Shown: positions 35,187 to 43,381 of the stretch, piece by piece
How the letters are laid out: each line of letters opens with the position of its first letter
Numbering within the stretch: the stretch's first letter is position 1
Source: Corynebacterium occultum
Lineage (GTDB): Bacteria > Actinomycetota > Actinomycetes > Mycobacteriales > Mycobacteriaceae
DNA length: 64,000 nucleotides
NCBI RefSeq assembly: GCF_009734425.1
Contig: NZ_CP046455.1
Location: 310,001 to 374,000 of the forward strand
Reading direction: 5' to 3'
Notes under the pieces: model-generated
The model's database searches: none
What the model was told of the DNA's origin: nothing
The model's input: the letters and a program-made list of their open reading frames with translations, nothing else
Translations under genes and position numbers: made by a program

Positions 35187-36322
35187 ACCGGGTTGAGGAG
35201 CTGCTGGAGAAAGTCCAACGTCGGATGGTGGCTGAATCCATCGGTGGGGATGCCGCCGAAACGGCCCGACTGGTCCGTGCGGAGGCCGGAGCGATCAGTG
35301 ATGTCGATGTGCTGGAGGTTCTGCGCAAACTCCGTCATGACTCCACCGGGGTGGGAAAGCTGGAACAACTGCTGATGATCAACGGTGTCACCGACATCGT
35401 GGTCAATGGCCGGGAACAGGTCTGGTTTGACCGGGGTCGGGGAATGGAGAAATCCGAGCTCATCTTCGACTCCGAGGTCGAGGTCCGGCGGCTGGCCACC
35501 CGACTGGTGGTGGCCTGCGGTGGACGACTCGATGATGCCCAACCCTTCGCCGATGGCAGGTTGCACCGCTCCGATGGCAGCCAGATCCGGGTCCATGCCC
35601 TGCTCAGTCCGCCCGCAGAAGGTGGCACCTGTCTGAGCCTGCGGATCCTACGACAGGCAGTGACCACCCTGCCCCAACTGGTGTCCGGGGGAACCCTGAG
35701 CGAGGAAATGGCCCAGCTGCTGCGCGCCATGGTGCACGCACGGCAGGCATTCCTGGTGGTCGGTGGCACCGGCTCCGGAAAAACCACCCTGCTCTCTGCG
35801 TTGCTGGCGGAAGTCCCGGAGCAGGAAAGGATCCTGTGCATCGAGGACACCGCTGAACTGCAGCCCCTGCATCCCCATGTGGTCTCCCTGGTTAGCCGGG
35901 GCAGCAACATAGAAGGCAGCGGTGGGATCAGCCTCGCCGAATTGCTGCGCCAGGCCCTGCGGATGCGTCCCGACCGGATCGTGGTCGGGGAGATCCGGGG
36001 TGGGGAGGTGGTGGATCTGCTCGCCGCCCTCAACACCGGACATGATGGCGGCGCCGGTACCGTGCATGCCAACTCACTGCATGAGGTCCCCGCCCGGATG
36101 GAGGCCCTCGCCGCCCTGGGTGGGTTGGATGCCCCGGCCCTGCACTCCCAGCTCTCCGCCGCGGTGAAGGTGGTCCTGGTGATGCGGCGTACCGCGGTCG
36201 GCAGGCAGCTCCACCAGGTGGGGGTCCTGCGGGGAAACCCGGTGGAGAGCGTCGTCATCTGGGACCTGGATAATGGGCCCTCCCCGGAATTCCAGGATTT
36301 CCGCAGGCAGGTGGGACTGTGA
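35183..36322 (+). CDS. tadA: Tad secretion ATPase TadA
   Basis: A 379-residue type II/IV secretion ATPase. It has Walker A GGTGSGKTTLL, the Asp box IEDTAEL, Walker B-like DRIVVGEIRGGEV and the His-box region NTGHDGGAGTVHAN. It powers assembly of the Flp/Tad pilus at the inner face of the membrane. Coupled by overlaps to ssd and tadB. Confidence 0.95.
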   Translation: MNRVEELLEKVQRRMVAESIGGDAAETARLVRAEAGAISDVDVLEVLRKLRHDSTGVGKLEQLLMINGVTDIVVNGREQVWFDRGRGMEKSELIFDSEVEVRRLATRLVVACGGRLDDAQPFADGRLHRSDGSQIRVHALLSPPAEGGTCLSLRILRQAVTTLPQLVSGGTLSEEMAQLLRAMVHARQAFLVVGGTGSGKTTLLSALLAEVPEQERILCIEDTAELQPLHPHVVSLVSRGSNIEGSGGISLAELLRQALRMRPDRIVVGEIRGGEVVDLLAALNTGHDGGAGTVHANSLHEVPARMEALAALGGLDAPALHSQLSAAVKVVLVMRRTAVGRQLHQVGVLRGNPVESVVIWDLDNGPSPEFQDFRRQVGL

Positions 36323-37131
36323 TCGCCGTATTCCTCCTCGGCCTGGGGCTGGTTCTCCCACTGCCCGGCCCGGATCTCCGGCTCCGGACCTTCACCCGGG
36401 GTCTGGGCCAGATGATCCCCGGTAATACCGGCAGCCGCTCCCCAGGCGTGGTGTTCATCCTGAGTCTGGCCGTGGTGATCCTGAGCTTCCTGTTGATCGG
36501 GGAACCCACCGTGGCCCTGACAGCTGGTGTCATCATCGGCACCGCCACCTGGAGCCTGCGACAACTCAGGGCAGGGCAGCGCAGCCGCCGACGCAGTGCC
36601 GCCACCGCCGTATTCCTCGGTCATCTGCTGGGTGAACTACGCGCCGGTTCCAGCATCCCCCAGGCCATCTCAGCGGCAGCCGACTCAGTCCCCGAAAACG
36701 CACCCCCGGAATTCCGGTCCGCAGTCGAGGTGACCGCAGCCCGGACCCGCTCCGGGGGCTCCGGCCCCGATGTCCTGCATGACGCCCGCGCCACCGTCCC
36801 GGAACTCGGGGAACTGGCACAGATGTGGCGCACCGCCGAACATCATGGCATCCCCCTGGCACCCCTGATCGGAGAAGCACAACAACGCCTGGATGCCAGA
36901 ACCCGGCACCGTGCCGCCACCAACGCCGCCCTGCAGGGCCCCCAGGCTACCGCGGTGGTGCTGACCCTGCTGCCCCTCGCCGGGGTGGGCATGGGCAGTG
37001 CCATGGGGGCGGACCCCCTGGGACTGCTCTTCGGGGGCGGGTTGGGAGGCATCCTCCTCCTGCTCGGGGTTGCTCTGAGCTGCAGTGGTTTCCTCTGGTC
37101 CCGACAGATCATCATGGGGGCAGCGACATGA
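36319..37131 (+). CDS. tadB: Tad inner-membrane protein TadB
   Basis: A 270-residue GspF-type protein with two helices near the N-terminus, a cytoplasmic T2SSF domain (LGELRAGSSIPQAISAAADS…) and two C-terminal helices. GTG start overlapping the tadA stop. It forms the membrane platform with TadC. Confidence 0.9.
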   Translation: MIAVFLLGLGLVLPLPGPDLRLRTFTRGLGQMIPGNTGSRSPGVVFILSLAVVILSFLLIGEPTVALTAGVIIGTATWSLRQLRAGQRSRRRSAATAVFLGHLLGELRAGSSIPQAISAAADSVPENAPPEFRSAVEVTAARTRSGGSGPDVLHDARATVPELGELAQMWRTAEHHGIPLAPLIGEAQQRLDARTRHRAATNAALQGPQATAVVLTLLPLAGVGMGSAMGADPLGLLFGGGLGGILLLLGVALSCSGFLWSRQIIMGAAT

Positions 37132-37766
37132 TCAGCATCCTCCCACCCCTGGGACTGCTCCTGCTCGCCGCAGCTTTCCAGCTGACCCCACCCGGCCCCT
37201 GGCATCGCGGCAGGGAAGGTTGGCGAGGCCCCAAGCACCCCCGGGACGGGCCGGAAGGAAACACCACGACCGCGCTGCCCGGTTGGCTCAACTCCCGACT
37301 GGACCGGGCCCGGGGGAGCCCCAAGGTGGACCGATTGGGGGTGGCCGCCGATATCAGTCTCTTCGCCGCCTGCCTGAGAGCAGGGCTGTCCACCGGGCAG
37401 GCGGCATCGGCGGTGGCTGCCGCAGCAGCAGCCGACACCGCCGGGCACTGGACCTCGGTCGCCGCCCTGCTGCAGGTGGGCGTCGACCCCGCCCGGGCCT
37501 GGAGCGCGATGAATGACATCCCGGGACTCTCGGAACTCGCCGGCCTGGCCCGAATGTCCCAGCGCTCCGGGGCGGCGGTGGCCGAGGGCTGTGAACGCAT
37601 CGCCGAGACCCTCCGCAGTGAGGCCTCGGACGCGGCCCAAGCCGCCGCCGAACGCGCCGGGGTGTTCATTGCGCTGCCATTGGCAATGTGTTTCCTCCCC
37701 GGCTTCATCATCCTGGGCCTGGCTCCGGTGGTGATCGGCCTGGGCACCCAGATCCTCAACCCCTGA
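37128..37766 (+). CDS. tadC: Tad inner-membrane protein TadC
   Basis: From the ATG that overlaps the tadB stop the product is 212 residues: one N-terminal helix, a T2SSF domain (LRAGLSTGQAASAVAAAA, ARMSQRSGAAVAEGCERIA) and a C-terminal helix. It partners TadB. The upstream extension of the same frame lies within tadB and is not coding. Confidence 0.88.
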   Translation: MISILPPLGLLLLAAAFQLTPPGPWHRGREGWRGPKHPRDGPEGNTTTALPGWLNSRLDRARGSPKVDRLGVAADISLFAACLRAGLSTGQAASAVAAAAAADTAGHWTSVAALLQVGVDPARAWSAMNDIPGLSELAGLARMSQRSGAAVAEGCERIAETLRSEASDAAQAAAERAGVFIALPLAMCFLPGFIILGLAPVVIGLGTQILNP

Positions 37767-37846
37767 CCCTCCATCCCCGTCAACCCACTTCACCCATCAA
37801 TCCTGAACACCACACTCGAAAACCACACTCGAACAAGGAGAAAATC

Positions 37847-38080
37847 ATGTCCATCCAGAAGCTGCAGCAGTCCACCTCCTCCCGCCTTAAGATCGCAGAT
37901 CTCAAGGCCAGAACCCACCGGATCATGGCCAATGAGGAGGGGATGTCGACGGTGGAATATGCCATGGGATCTTTGGCGGCCGCGGCCCTGGCGGCGGTGC
38001 TCTACGCCGTCATCAACGGCGGCGGAGTCGTCGACGCCATCGAAGCCATCATCACCGACGCCCTGACCAGCACCCCTTAG
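37847..38080 (+). CDS. DUF4244/Flp-type pilin
   Basis: A 77-residue protein: a basic N-terminus, then EEGMSTVEYAMGSLAAAALAA, which has the Flp-pilin features of a Gly before the helix and Glu at +5, and a hydrophobic helix. It is probably the structural pilin, cut by a prepilin peptidase that is not in this window. AAGGAG lies 6 bp before the ATG. It sits between tadC and two TadE-like genes. Confidence 0.85.
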   Translation: MSIQKLQQSTSSRLKIADLKARTHRIMANEEGMSTVEYAMGSLAAAALAAVLYAVINGGGVVDAIEAIITDALTSTP

Positions 38081-38102
38081 GTAAGCGGGAGAGCACAGCA
38101 CC

Positions 38103-38444
38103 ATGAGGCAGTGGATGCCGCACCGGGAATTTAGCCACCTGATCACCCGGGCACTTCGCAACCAACAGGGCTCGGTCACCATCGAGGCAGCCCTGGGACT
38201 GAGCAGCCTGGTGATCGTCTGCGCCGCGATGATCGGCGGGATCGCCACCCTGGCGGCCCAGGTCGCAGCCATCGACAGTGCCGGTGCCGCCGCACGCTCC
38301 CAGGCCATCGGGGTGGACTATGAACCACCCCGGGGAAGCGTCAGCATCCACACCTCCGACGGGCTGCTCACCGCCACCGCCGAAATCCCGGCGATCTTCG
38401 GACCGGTCCAGGCCACCGCCATCTACCCGGTGGAGACACCGTGA
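38103..38444 (+). CDS. TadE-like minor pilin
   Basis: A 113-residue protein with GSVTIEAALGLSSLVIVCAAM, a type-IV-prepilin-like segment with the +5 Glu, and a C-terminal external part. It matches the TadE family and Rv3655c in position. Overlaps the next gene by 4 bp. Confidence 0.82.
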   Translation: MRQWMPHREFSHLITRALRNQQGSVTIEAALGLSSLVIVCAAMIGGIATLAAQVAAIDSAGAAARSQAIGVDYEPPRGSVSIHTSDGLLTATAEIPAIFGPVQATAIYPVETP

Positions 38445-38782
38445 ACGGCGGTCGCCGGATCGGGGCACTACTGCGGGAGCAAGGGGGTTACGCCACCTTG
38501 GTCAGCACCGCCATCATCGTGGTGCTGATCAGCCTGGGACTGGTGGTCATCGCCGCAGCCGGGCAGGTCACCGCCAGTCACCAGCTGAGAAATAGCGCTG
38601 AGCTGGCAGCTGTGGCGGGGGCGCATGCCCATTACCGCGGTGAGGATGCCTGTGCGGTGGCCGGGGAAACAGTAGCACTCAACACCGGAGAAATGAAGAA
38701 CTGCCACACCCAGGGAGGTGATGTCATCATTGAGGTCAGGCTGCGGGGTCAAGGTGCGGTGGCCCGGGCCGGGCCACTTTGA
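38441..38782 (+). CDS. Rv3654c-like TadE-related protein
   Basis: A 113-residue protein with EQGGYATLVSTAIIVVLISL and then a short external domain with two Cys (DACAVAG and KNCHTQ) that may form a disulfide. It matches the 'helicase/secretion neighbourhood TadE-like' group. GTG start overlapping the previous stop. It is the last gene of the Tad operon. Confidence 0.8.
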   Translation: MNGGRRIGALLREQGGYATLVSTAIIVVLISLGLVVIAAAGQVTASHQLRNSAELAAVAGAHAHYRGEDACAVAGETVALNTGEMKNCHTQGGDVIIEVRLRGQGAVARAGPL

Positions 38783-38829
38783 ACCCAAAATTAGTGTCCC
38801 ATCTCACAATTCGGGCTTAAACTCGGAAC

Positions 38830-39195
38830 ATGAGTGAATCAGCACCAGCCTTCGTCCATGACTTCTTCGTCCATTACGCCAGGGCGCTGCTTGACCGGGA
38901 TGCCACCGGGATAGCCGACCTCTACGCGATCCCGGCCCTCATTCTCTTCCCGGGCCAATCCATCGCGGTCACCGAGCGCGACCAGGTCGAAGATTTCTTC
39001 ACCTCATCCTGGGGACAGTATGAGGGGGTGAAGGAACTCGGCCGCCAGGTCACCGTGTGCGGGGAGGCACCCGCATCCCTGTGGGTCGATGTCGCCTGGA
39101 GCTACTCCGGGCAGATCCGCGAACGCTTCTGCTACCAGCTGATTGAGGAGGGAGGGGAGTGGTGCATCGCGGTGATCACACCCCTGGCCCTGTGA
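38830..39195 (+). CDS. NTF2/SnoaL-like small protein
   Basis: A 121-residue protein with the alpha+beta cone pattern of NTF2-like proteins (VHDFFVHYARALLDRD, DLYAIPALILFPG, WSYSGQIRERFCYQLI). No catalytic residues are assigned. Its stop codon directly abuts the stop of the convergent helicase gene. Confidence 0.7.
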   Translation: MSESAPAFVHDFFVHYARALLDRDATGIADLYAIPALILFPGQSIAVTERDQVEDFFTSSWGQYEGVKELGRQVTVCGEAPASLWVDVAWSYSGQIRERFCYQLIEEGGEWCIAVITPLAL

Positions 39196-41634
39196 TCACC
39201 CGACCTCCGGCTGGGAACCCAACATCGTCACCATCGCCCCGAGCAGGGCCAGCGCCCCCGACTTGCTCAGCGGATTATTGCCGTTACCACACTTCGGTGA
39301 CTGCACACAGGAAGGGCACCCGGACTCACAACGGCAGGAATGCACCGCCTCAAAGGTGGCCTCAATCCACACCCGGAAACGCTGGAAACCGGTGTCCGCG
39401 AACCCCGCCCCACCAGGGTGCCCGTCATAGACAAACACCGTCGGCAACCCGGTGTCCGGATGCAGGGCAGTGGACACCCCACCGATGTCCCAGCGGTCAC
39501 AGGTCGCCAACAGGGGCAGAAGTCCGATCGCCGCATGTTCCGCGGCATGCAATGCGCCAGGGACCTCGGCGACCGGAATCCCCATCGCGCCCAGTGCCGC
39601 CGGATCAATGGTGTAAGCCACCGCCCGGGTCTGCAGAACCTGCGGCGGCATCTGCAGCGGCACCGAATCCAACACCGTCCCATCCGGCATCCGGGCCACA
39701 TAACCGGTCACCCGATCTGTGACCTCCACATCAACATTGGCCACCCACAACCCCGGCGAAGGACTGTAGAGCTCATCCTCCCCGGCCGCCGAGGTGATCT
39801 GAATATCAGTCTGGCTCCGCGCGAAAGTGGTGTAATCCGGCACCTCGGGCCGCGCCAGAGCCACGTAGTCCTCGAAATCCAGCTCCTCAATGACAAAGCT
39901 CTCGCCCTGGTGCAGATAAACCGCGCCGGGGTGGACCTGGGAGGCTGCCCGGGCGGAGTCGATGGTACCCAGTAGTCGACCATCGCTGATATCGACGATC
40001 ATGACCTCCTCGCCCGAACCACCGCGCAGGCTCACCGAGGTGTGCGCGGTGTCCGGGGTCGGCAGTCCGGAATCATCGGCGGGACGAGCCACCGCGAACC
40101 AGCCTCGCGGGCGGCGTCGCAACAGGCCCGCCGCCTCCAGCTCGGCCACCACCTCCCCGGCCTGGAAGTTCTCGACATCAGCCGTGCTCAGGGGCTTTTC
40201 GACGGCCGCGCAATAGATGTGGCCACGGAGTACAAAAGGATTCCGTGGGTTGAAGACGGTCCTTTCCACCGGGCGTCCCAACAGTGCCTCCGGATGGTGC
40301 ACAAGATAGGTGTCCATCGGTTCGTCCCGGCCGACCAGGATCACCAGGGAGCCCTGCCCCCGGCGTCCCGCTCGCCCGGCCTGCTGCCAGAAGGAGGCCA
40401 CCGTGCCGGGAAAGCCGGCGGTGACCACCGCATCCAACCCCCCGACATCGATACCGAGTTCCAGTGCATTGGTGGTGGCCACACCCAGAAGTTCACCCTC
40501 ATCGAGCTGCCGTTCCAACCTTCTCCGGTCCTCGGCGAGGTAACCGGCCCGGTAGGAGGCGATTCTTTCGCTGAGGTCTGGTTTTCCCATCAGAGCCAGA
40601 TCCTCCGCGCAGCGCATCGCCACCACCTCCGACTGGCGGCGGGAGCGGACGAAGGTGAGGGTGCGTGCCCCGCCGGCGACCACGGTGGCCATCACTCCGG
40701 CGGCCTCCGAAGTTGCGGAACGACGCACCGGTGCACCATTCTCGCCCTCCACCCCTTCCAGGAAGCCCGGTTCCCAGAGCATGAGGGTGCGTGCCCCGGT
40801 GGGGGCGCCATCCTCGGTGACCGCCTGCACCTTTCTGCCGATCAGGTTGCCGGCATGCTCGGCCGGGTCATGGGAGGTTGCTGAGGCCAGGATCACGGTG
40901 GGGTGGGAGCCGTAATGGGCGGCGATGCGCAGCAGGCGTCGCAGCACCAGTGCGATATTCGCGCCGAAGATGCCGCGGTAGGTGTGACATTCATCGATGA
41001 CCAGGAACTTCAGGTGACGCAGTATCCGGCCCCAGCGCTCATGGTGTGCCAGGAGGGAAACGTGCAGCATGTCCGGGGTGGAGAAAATCATCCGGGAACC
41101 GTCCCGGATCCCGCTGCGGGCCTCGGTGGGAGTGTCGCCGTCATAGGGGGCGGGGTGCACCCCGGACAGGCCTGCCACCTCACGGCAGAACCGGGAGGCC
41201 ACCGCCAGCTGATCGGAACCCAAGGCCTTGGTCGGAGTGAGGTAGAGGGCGCAGGCACGGGGGTCGGTGGCGAGGGAGGAAAGGATGGGGAGCTGATAGC
41301 CCAGGGATTTACCGGAGGAGGTGCCTGTGGCCAGCACCACATCCTCACCTCGGTGGGCAATTTCCGCGCACTCCACCTGGTGGCGGTAGGGGCGGGTGAT
41401 TCCCTGCTCCCGGAGGTAGGCCTGCAGAGGTGGATGAACCCATTCCGGCCATTGGCCATAGCGGGCTTTCCGGGGTGGGATGGTGGTGCTGTAAGTGCAG
41501 GTGGATTCGGGGAAGCGTCGGGTGATGGCGGCGGCCAGCTCCTCGCCCAGCAGGTTGCGGAACGGGGTTTCGGCACCGGTTTTTGCGGCGTTGGCTGGTG
41601 GTTGCGGAAACTCCAAATCCTGGGGATCTGACAC
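39196..41634 (-). CDS. DEAD/DEAH helicase with DUF1998 (MrfA-type)
   Basis: From the GTG at 41634 ([10 protein letters not shown]), which has AGGGG upstream, the product is 812 residues. It has ATGTSSGKS (Walker A), DECHTYRG (DEAH-type box), the C-terminal helicase motifs [16 protein letters not shown] and [13 protein letters not shown], and a C-terminal four-Cys cluster ([10 protein letters not shown]). This is the architecture of B. subtilis MrfA, a helicase for mitomycin repair, and of Rv3649 in the 'helicase/secretion neighbourhood'. Divergent from cspA. Confidence 0.9.
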   Translation of the reverse strand: MSDPQDLEFPQPPANAAKTGAETPFRNLLGEELAAAITRRFPESTCTYSTTIPPRKARYGQWPEWVHPPLQAYLREQGITRPYRHQVECAEIAHRGEDVVLATGTSSGKSLGYQLPILSSLATDPRACALYLTPTKALGSDQLAVASRFCREVAGLSGVHPAPYDGDTPTEARSGIRDGSRMIFSTPDMLHVSLLAHHERWGRILRHLKFLVIDECHTYRGIFGANIALVLRRLLRIAAHYGSHPTVILASATSHDPAEHAGNLIGRKVQAVTEDGAPTGARTLMLWEPGFLEGVEGENGAPVRRSATSEAAGVMATVVAGGARTLTFVRSRRQSEVVAMRCAEDLALMGKPDLSERIASYRAGYLAEDRRRLERQLDEGELLGVATTNALELGIDVGGLDAVVTAGFPGTVASFWQQAGRAGRRGQGSLVILVGRDEPMDTYLVHHPEALLGRPVERTVFNPRNPFVLRGHIYCAAVEKPLSTADVENFQAGEVVAELEAAGLLRRRPRGWFAVARPADDSGLPTPDTAHTSVSLRGGSGEEVMIVDISDGRLLGTIDSARAASQVHPGAVYLHQGESFVIEELDFEDYVALARPEVPDYTTFARSQTDIQITSAAGEDELYSPSPGLWVANVDVEVTDRVTGYVARMPDGTVLDSVPLQMPPQVLQTRAVAYTIDPAALGAMGIPVAEVPGALHAAEHAAIGLLPLLATCDRWDIGGVSTALHPDTGLPTVFVYDGHPGGAGFADTGFQRFRVWIEATFEAVHSCRCESGCPSCVQSPKCGNGNNPLSKSGALALLGAMVTMLGSQPEVG

Positions 41635-41913
41635 CTGGAAATCACCCCTAAAAGTGTGGGTTATTGCGGACTTTTTGACCAAACTTTAGTCGATGGCTAT
41701 CGCGAGCCGGGAAAACATGACAGACTAGGTCTTGGTCGCGGTTTCTGCGCGCAGTGTCTAGGCGCTCGCAAAGATATTAACGCGAGCGCCCAGTTGAACT
41801 CACGCTGTGCACGAAACTGCATGCTTGGGGGATGCCTGGGAGTTCGATTCCGACCCGGTGTTTCCAGCAATTCGGAAGCGCCGTATCTCTCCAGGAAAGT
41901 AAAGGTTAGTAAT
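41635..41913 (+). promoter_or_regulatory. Long leader of cspA
   Basis: About 280 bp between the divergent starts of the helicase gene and cspA. Cold-shock genes usually have long, structured 5' leaders, and the region is consistent with one. I did not find a clear cold-box motif. Confidence 0.35.
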
Positions 41914-42117
41914 ATGGCACAGGGAACTGTGAAGTGGTTCAACGCGGAGAAGGGCTTCGGCTTTATCGCTCCGGAAGATGGATCCGCTGACGTTTTCGTC
42001 CACTACTCCGAGATTCAGGGCAACGGTTTCCGTACCCTCGAGGAGAACCAGCAGGTTGAGTTCGAGATCGGCGAAGGCGCCAAGGGCCCGCAGGCTCAGG
42101 CTGTTAACCCGCTGTAA
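41914..42117 (+). CDS. cspA: Cold-shock protein CspA
   Basis: A 67-residue single cold-shock domain with both RNA-binding motifs, GFGFI (RNP1) and VFVHY (RNP2), and the usual start [14 protein letters not shown]. It binds single-stranded RNA and DNA as a chaperone. AAAGG lies upstream of the ATG, and a strong terminator follows. Confidence 0.96.
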   Translation: MAQGTVKWFNAEKGFGFIAPEDGSADVFVHYSEIQGNGFRTLEENQQVEFEIGEGAKGPQAQAVNPL

Positions 42118-42141
42118 ATAGCGGCTAACGCCAGCTCAACC

Positions 42142-42184
42142 AAAAGACGTTGATCATCGCAATGCGATGATCAACGTCTTTTGC
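42142..42184 (+). terminator. Terminator of cspA
   Basis: A nearly loop-free stem: AAAAGACGTTGATCATCGCA pairs with the following complement ending in TCTTTT. It also ends in an A-run on the other strand, so it may act in both directions. Confidence 0.92.
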
Positions 42185-42231
42185 TTTGCCGGCATGTCGG
42201 GTTAAACATGTCTTCAGTCCCGGGGGTGGGG

Positions 42232-42243
42232 GTGTCGATAAGC
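42232..42243 (+). repeat. GCGTCGATAAGC motif, copy 9 (one mismatch)
   Basis: GTGTCGATAAGC in the convergent region between cspA and the DedA-family gene, 11 bp from the latter's stop. Confidence 0.65.
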
Positions 42244-42253
42244 GGGGGCGGGG

Positions 42254-42862
42254 TCAATGCTGGGGGCGAGAGCGTTGCCAACGACGCTGCAGGTACTGCA
42301 GCAGCAGGCCGAAGATGATGCCGAAGGTGGCGCCGGCCACGAGTCCGATCAGGGGTTGCTCCTGGAAGAGCCAACCGCCGAGATACCCCAGGAAGGTGGC
42401 CTGGATCGCCCAGATGAAAGCGCCGATGGAGTCCCAGAGTAGGAAACGTCGCCAGGAATAACCCACCGAGCCGAGGATGATGGTCACGAACCAGCGTGCC
42501 CAGGGGATGAAGCGGGCGATGATGATCGTTGAGACATCACGTTCGTTGAGATTCCTGCGGGCCCACTTCAGAGCTTTGCCGCGGCTGGAATCACCCGGGA
42601 TACGGTTGACGACCCCGATCAGGCGGGTGCCGAAGAAATAGCAGAGATTATCGCCGATGATGGCGGCCAGGGTAGCGAAAAGAAGAATCAGGAAGAGGTT
42701 CGGCACGCCGCGCGCCCCGGACCATGCCCCAGCCAACGAGATGACGGTCTCGCTCGGGATCAGGGGGAGAAGGCTGTCGATGAGAACCACCAGGCTGAGT
42801 GCCGGGTAGAAGGCGTCGGAGGTCATCAGGGATTCGACCCATGACACGAAGTTCTCGCTCAA
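42254..42862 (-). CDS. DedA-family membrane protein
   Basis: A 202-residue protein with about five helices and the DedA/VTT features LLPLIPSETVISLAGAW and ARFIPWARWFVTI. Members move polyprenyl phosphates or other lipids between leaflets or support membrane homeostasis. It is monocistronic. Confidence 0.85.
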   Translation of the reverse strand: MSENFVSWVESLMTSDAFYPALSLVVLIDSLLPLIPSETVISLAGAWSGARGVPNLFLILLFATLAAIIGDNLCYFFGTRLIGVVNRIPGDSSRGKALKWARRNLNERDVSTIIIARFIPWARWFVTIILGSVGYSWRRFLLWDSIGAFIWAIQATFLGYLGGWLFQEQPLIGLVAGATFGIIFGLLLQYLQRRWQRSRPQH

Positions 42863-43381
42863 GGGGCGGCCTCCAAATTAAAAAAATGCATTGTCCGGTA
42901 ATCCTAGTGATTCTTCGCGGCACATGTCGGCTCACACTGTCTCTACGCCTTCACCCCCGTGGTGGTGGGGTGCGATAACGCGCGTTTCCGTTCCTGCCCT
43001 GCAGGGTGTCCCGGGGATCGGCGCCCAAGGGGTTTGCTTTCGGGGGGAGGAACGGGGCGTGTCCCGGCTGGGGTGGGGGTCCCGGATTTCCCGGTGTGGA
43101 AAAGGGCTTCTGCCAGCTGGGATGGGTGAATGATTCGGTTCGGGAAAGGATATTTGAGCATTCCGGGAGAAGAGCATTAATTACTGTGTAGCGTGTATTC
43201 CTAATTAAGGCGTGATGTAGTGTCACCTGAAATGACAACATCGTAATTTTCGGCTCGGCGACATCGTCCCGGGTCCGAACAGCTACGGTGAACAGTAATA
43301 AGATGCAAAACCACGGGAGATGAATCCTGTGGCGAATCCATGCGTAGGCACTAATCAGTAGGCGAGAGGGAAGTAACCCCG
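42863..43381. other. Intergenic region upstream of topA
   Basis: About 520 bp with no gene. It should hold the promoters of the DedA gene and topA. TGTCA-CCTGAAA-TGACA at 43221-43237 is a 5-bp-arm inverted repeat in the topA leader. Confidence 0.5.

Noticed and set aside
41815..41880. tRNA-like T-loop (GTTCGATTC) in the cspA leader
   Set aside because: The flanking bases do not pair as a T-stem, and no acceptor or anticodon arm can be drawn.
43212..43226. GlxR site upstream of topA
   Set aside because: GTGA and TCAC half-sites are separated by seven bases, one too many for the GlxR pattern, and the outer bases do not match.
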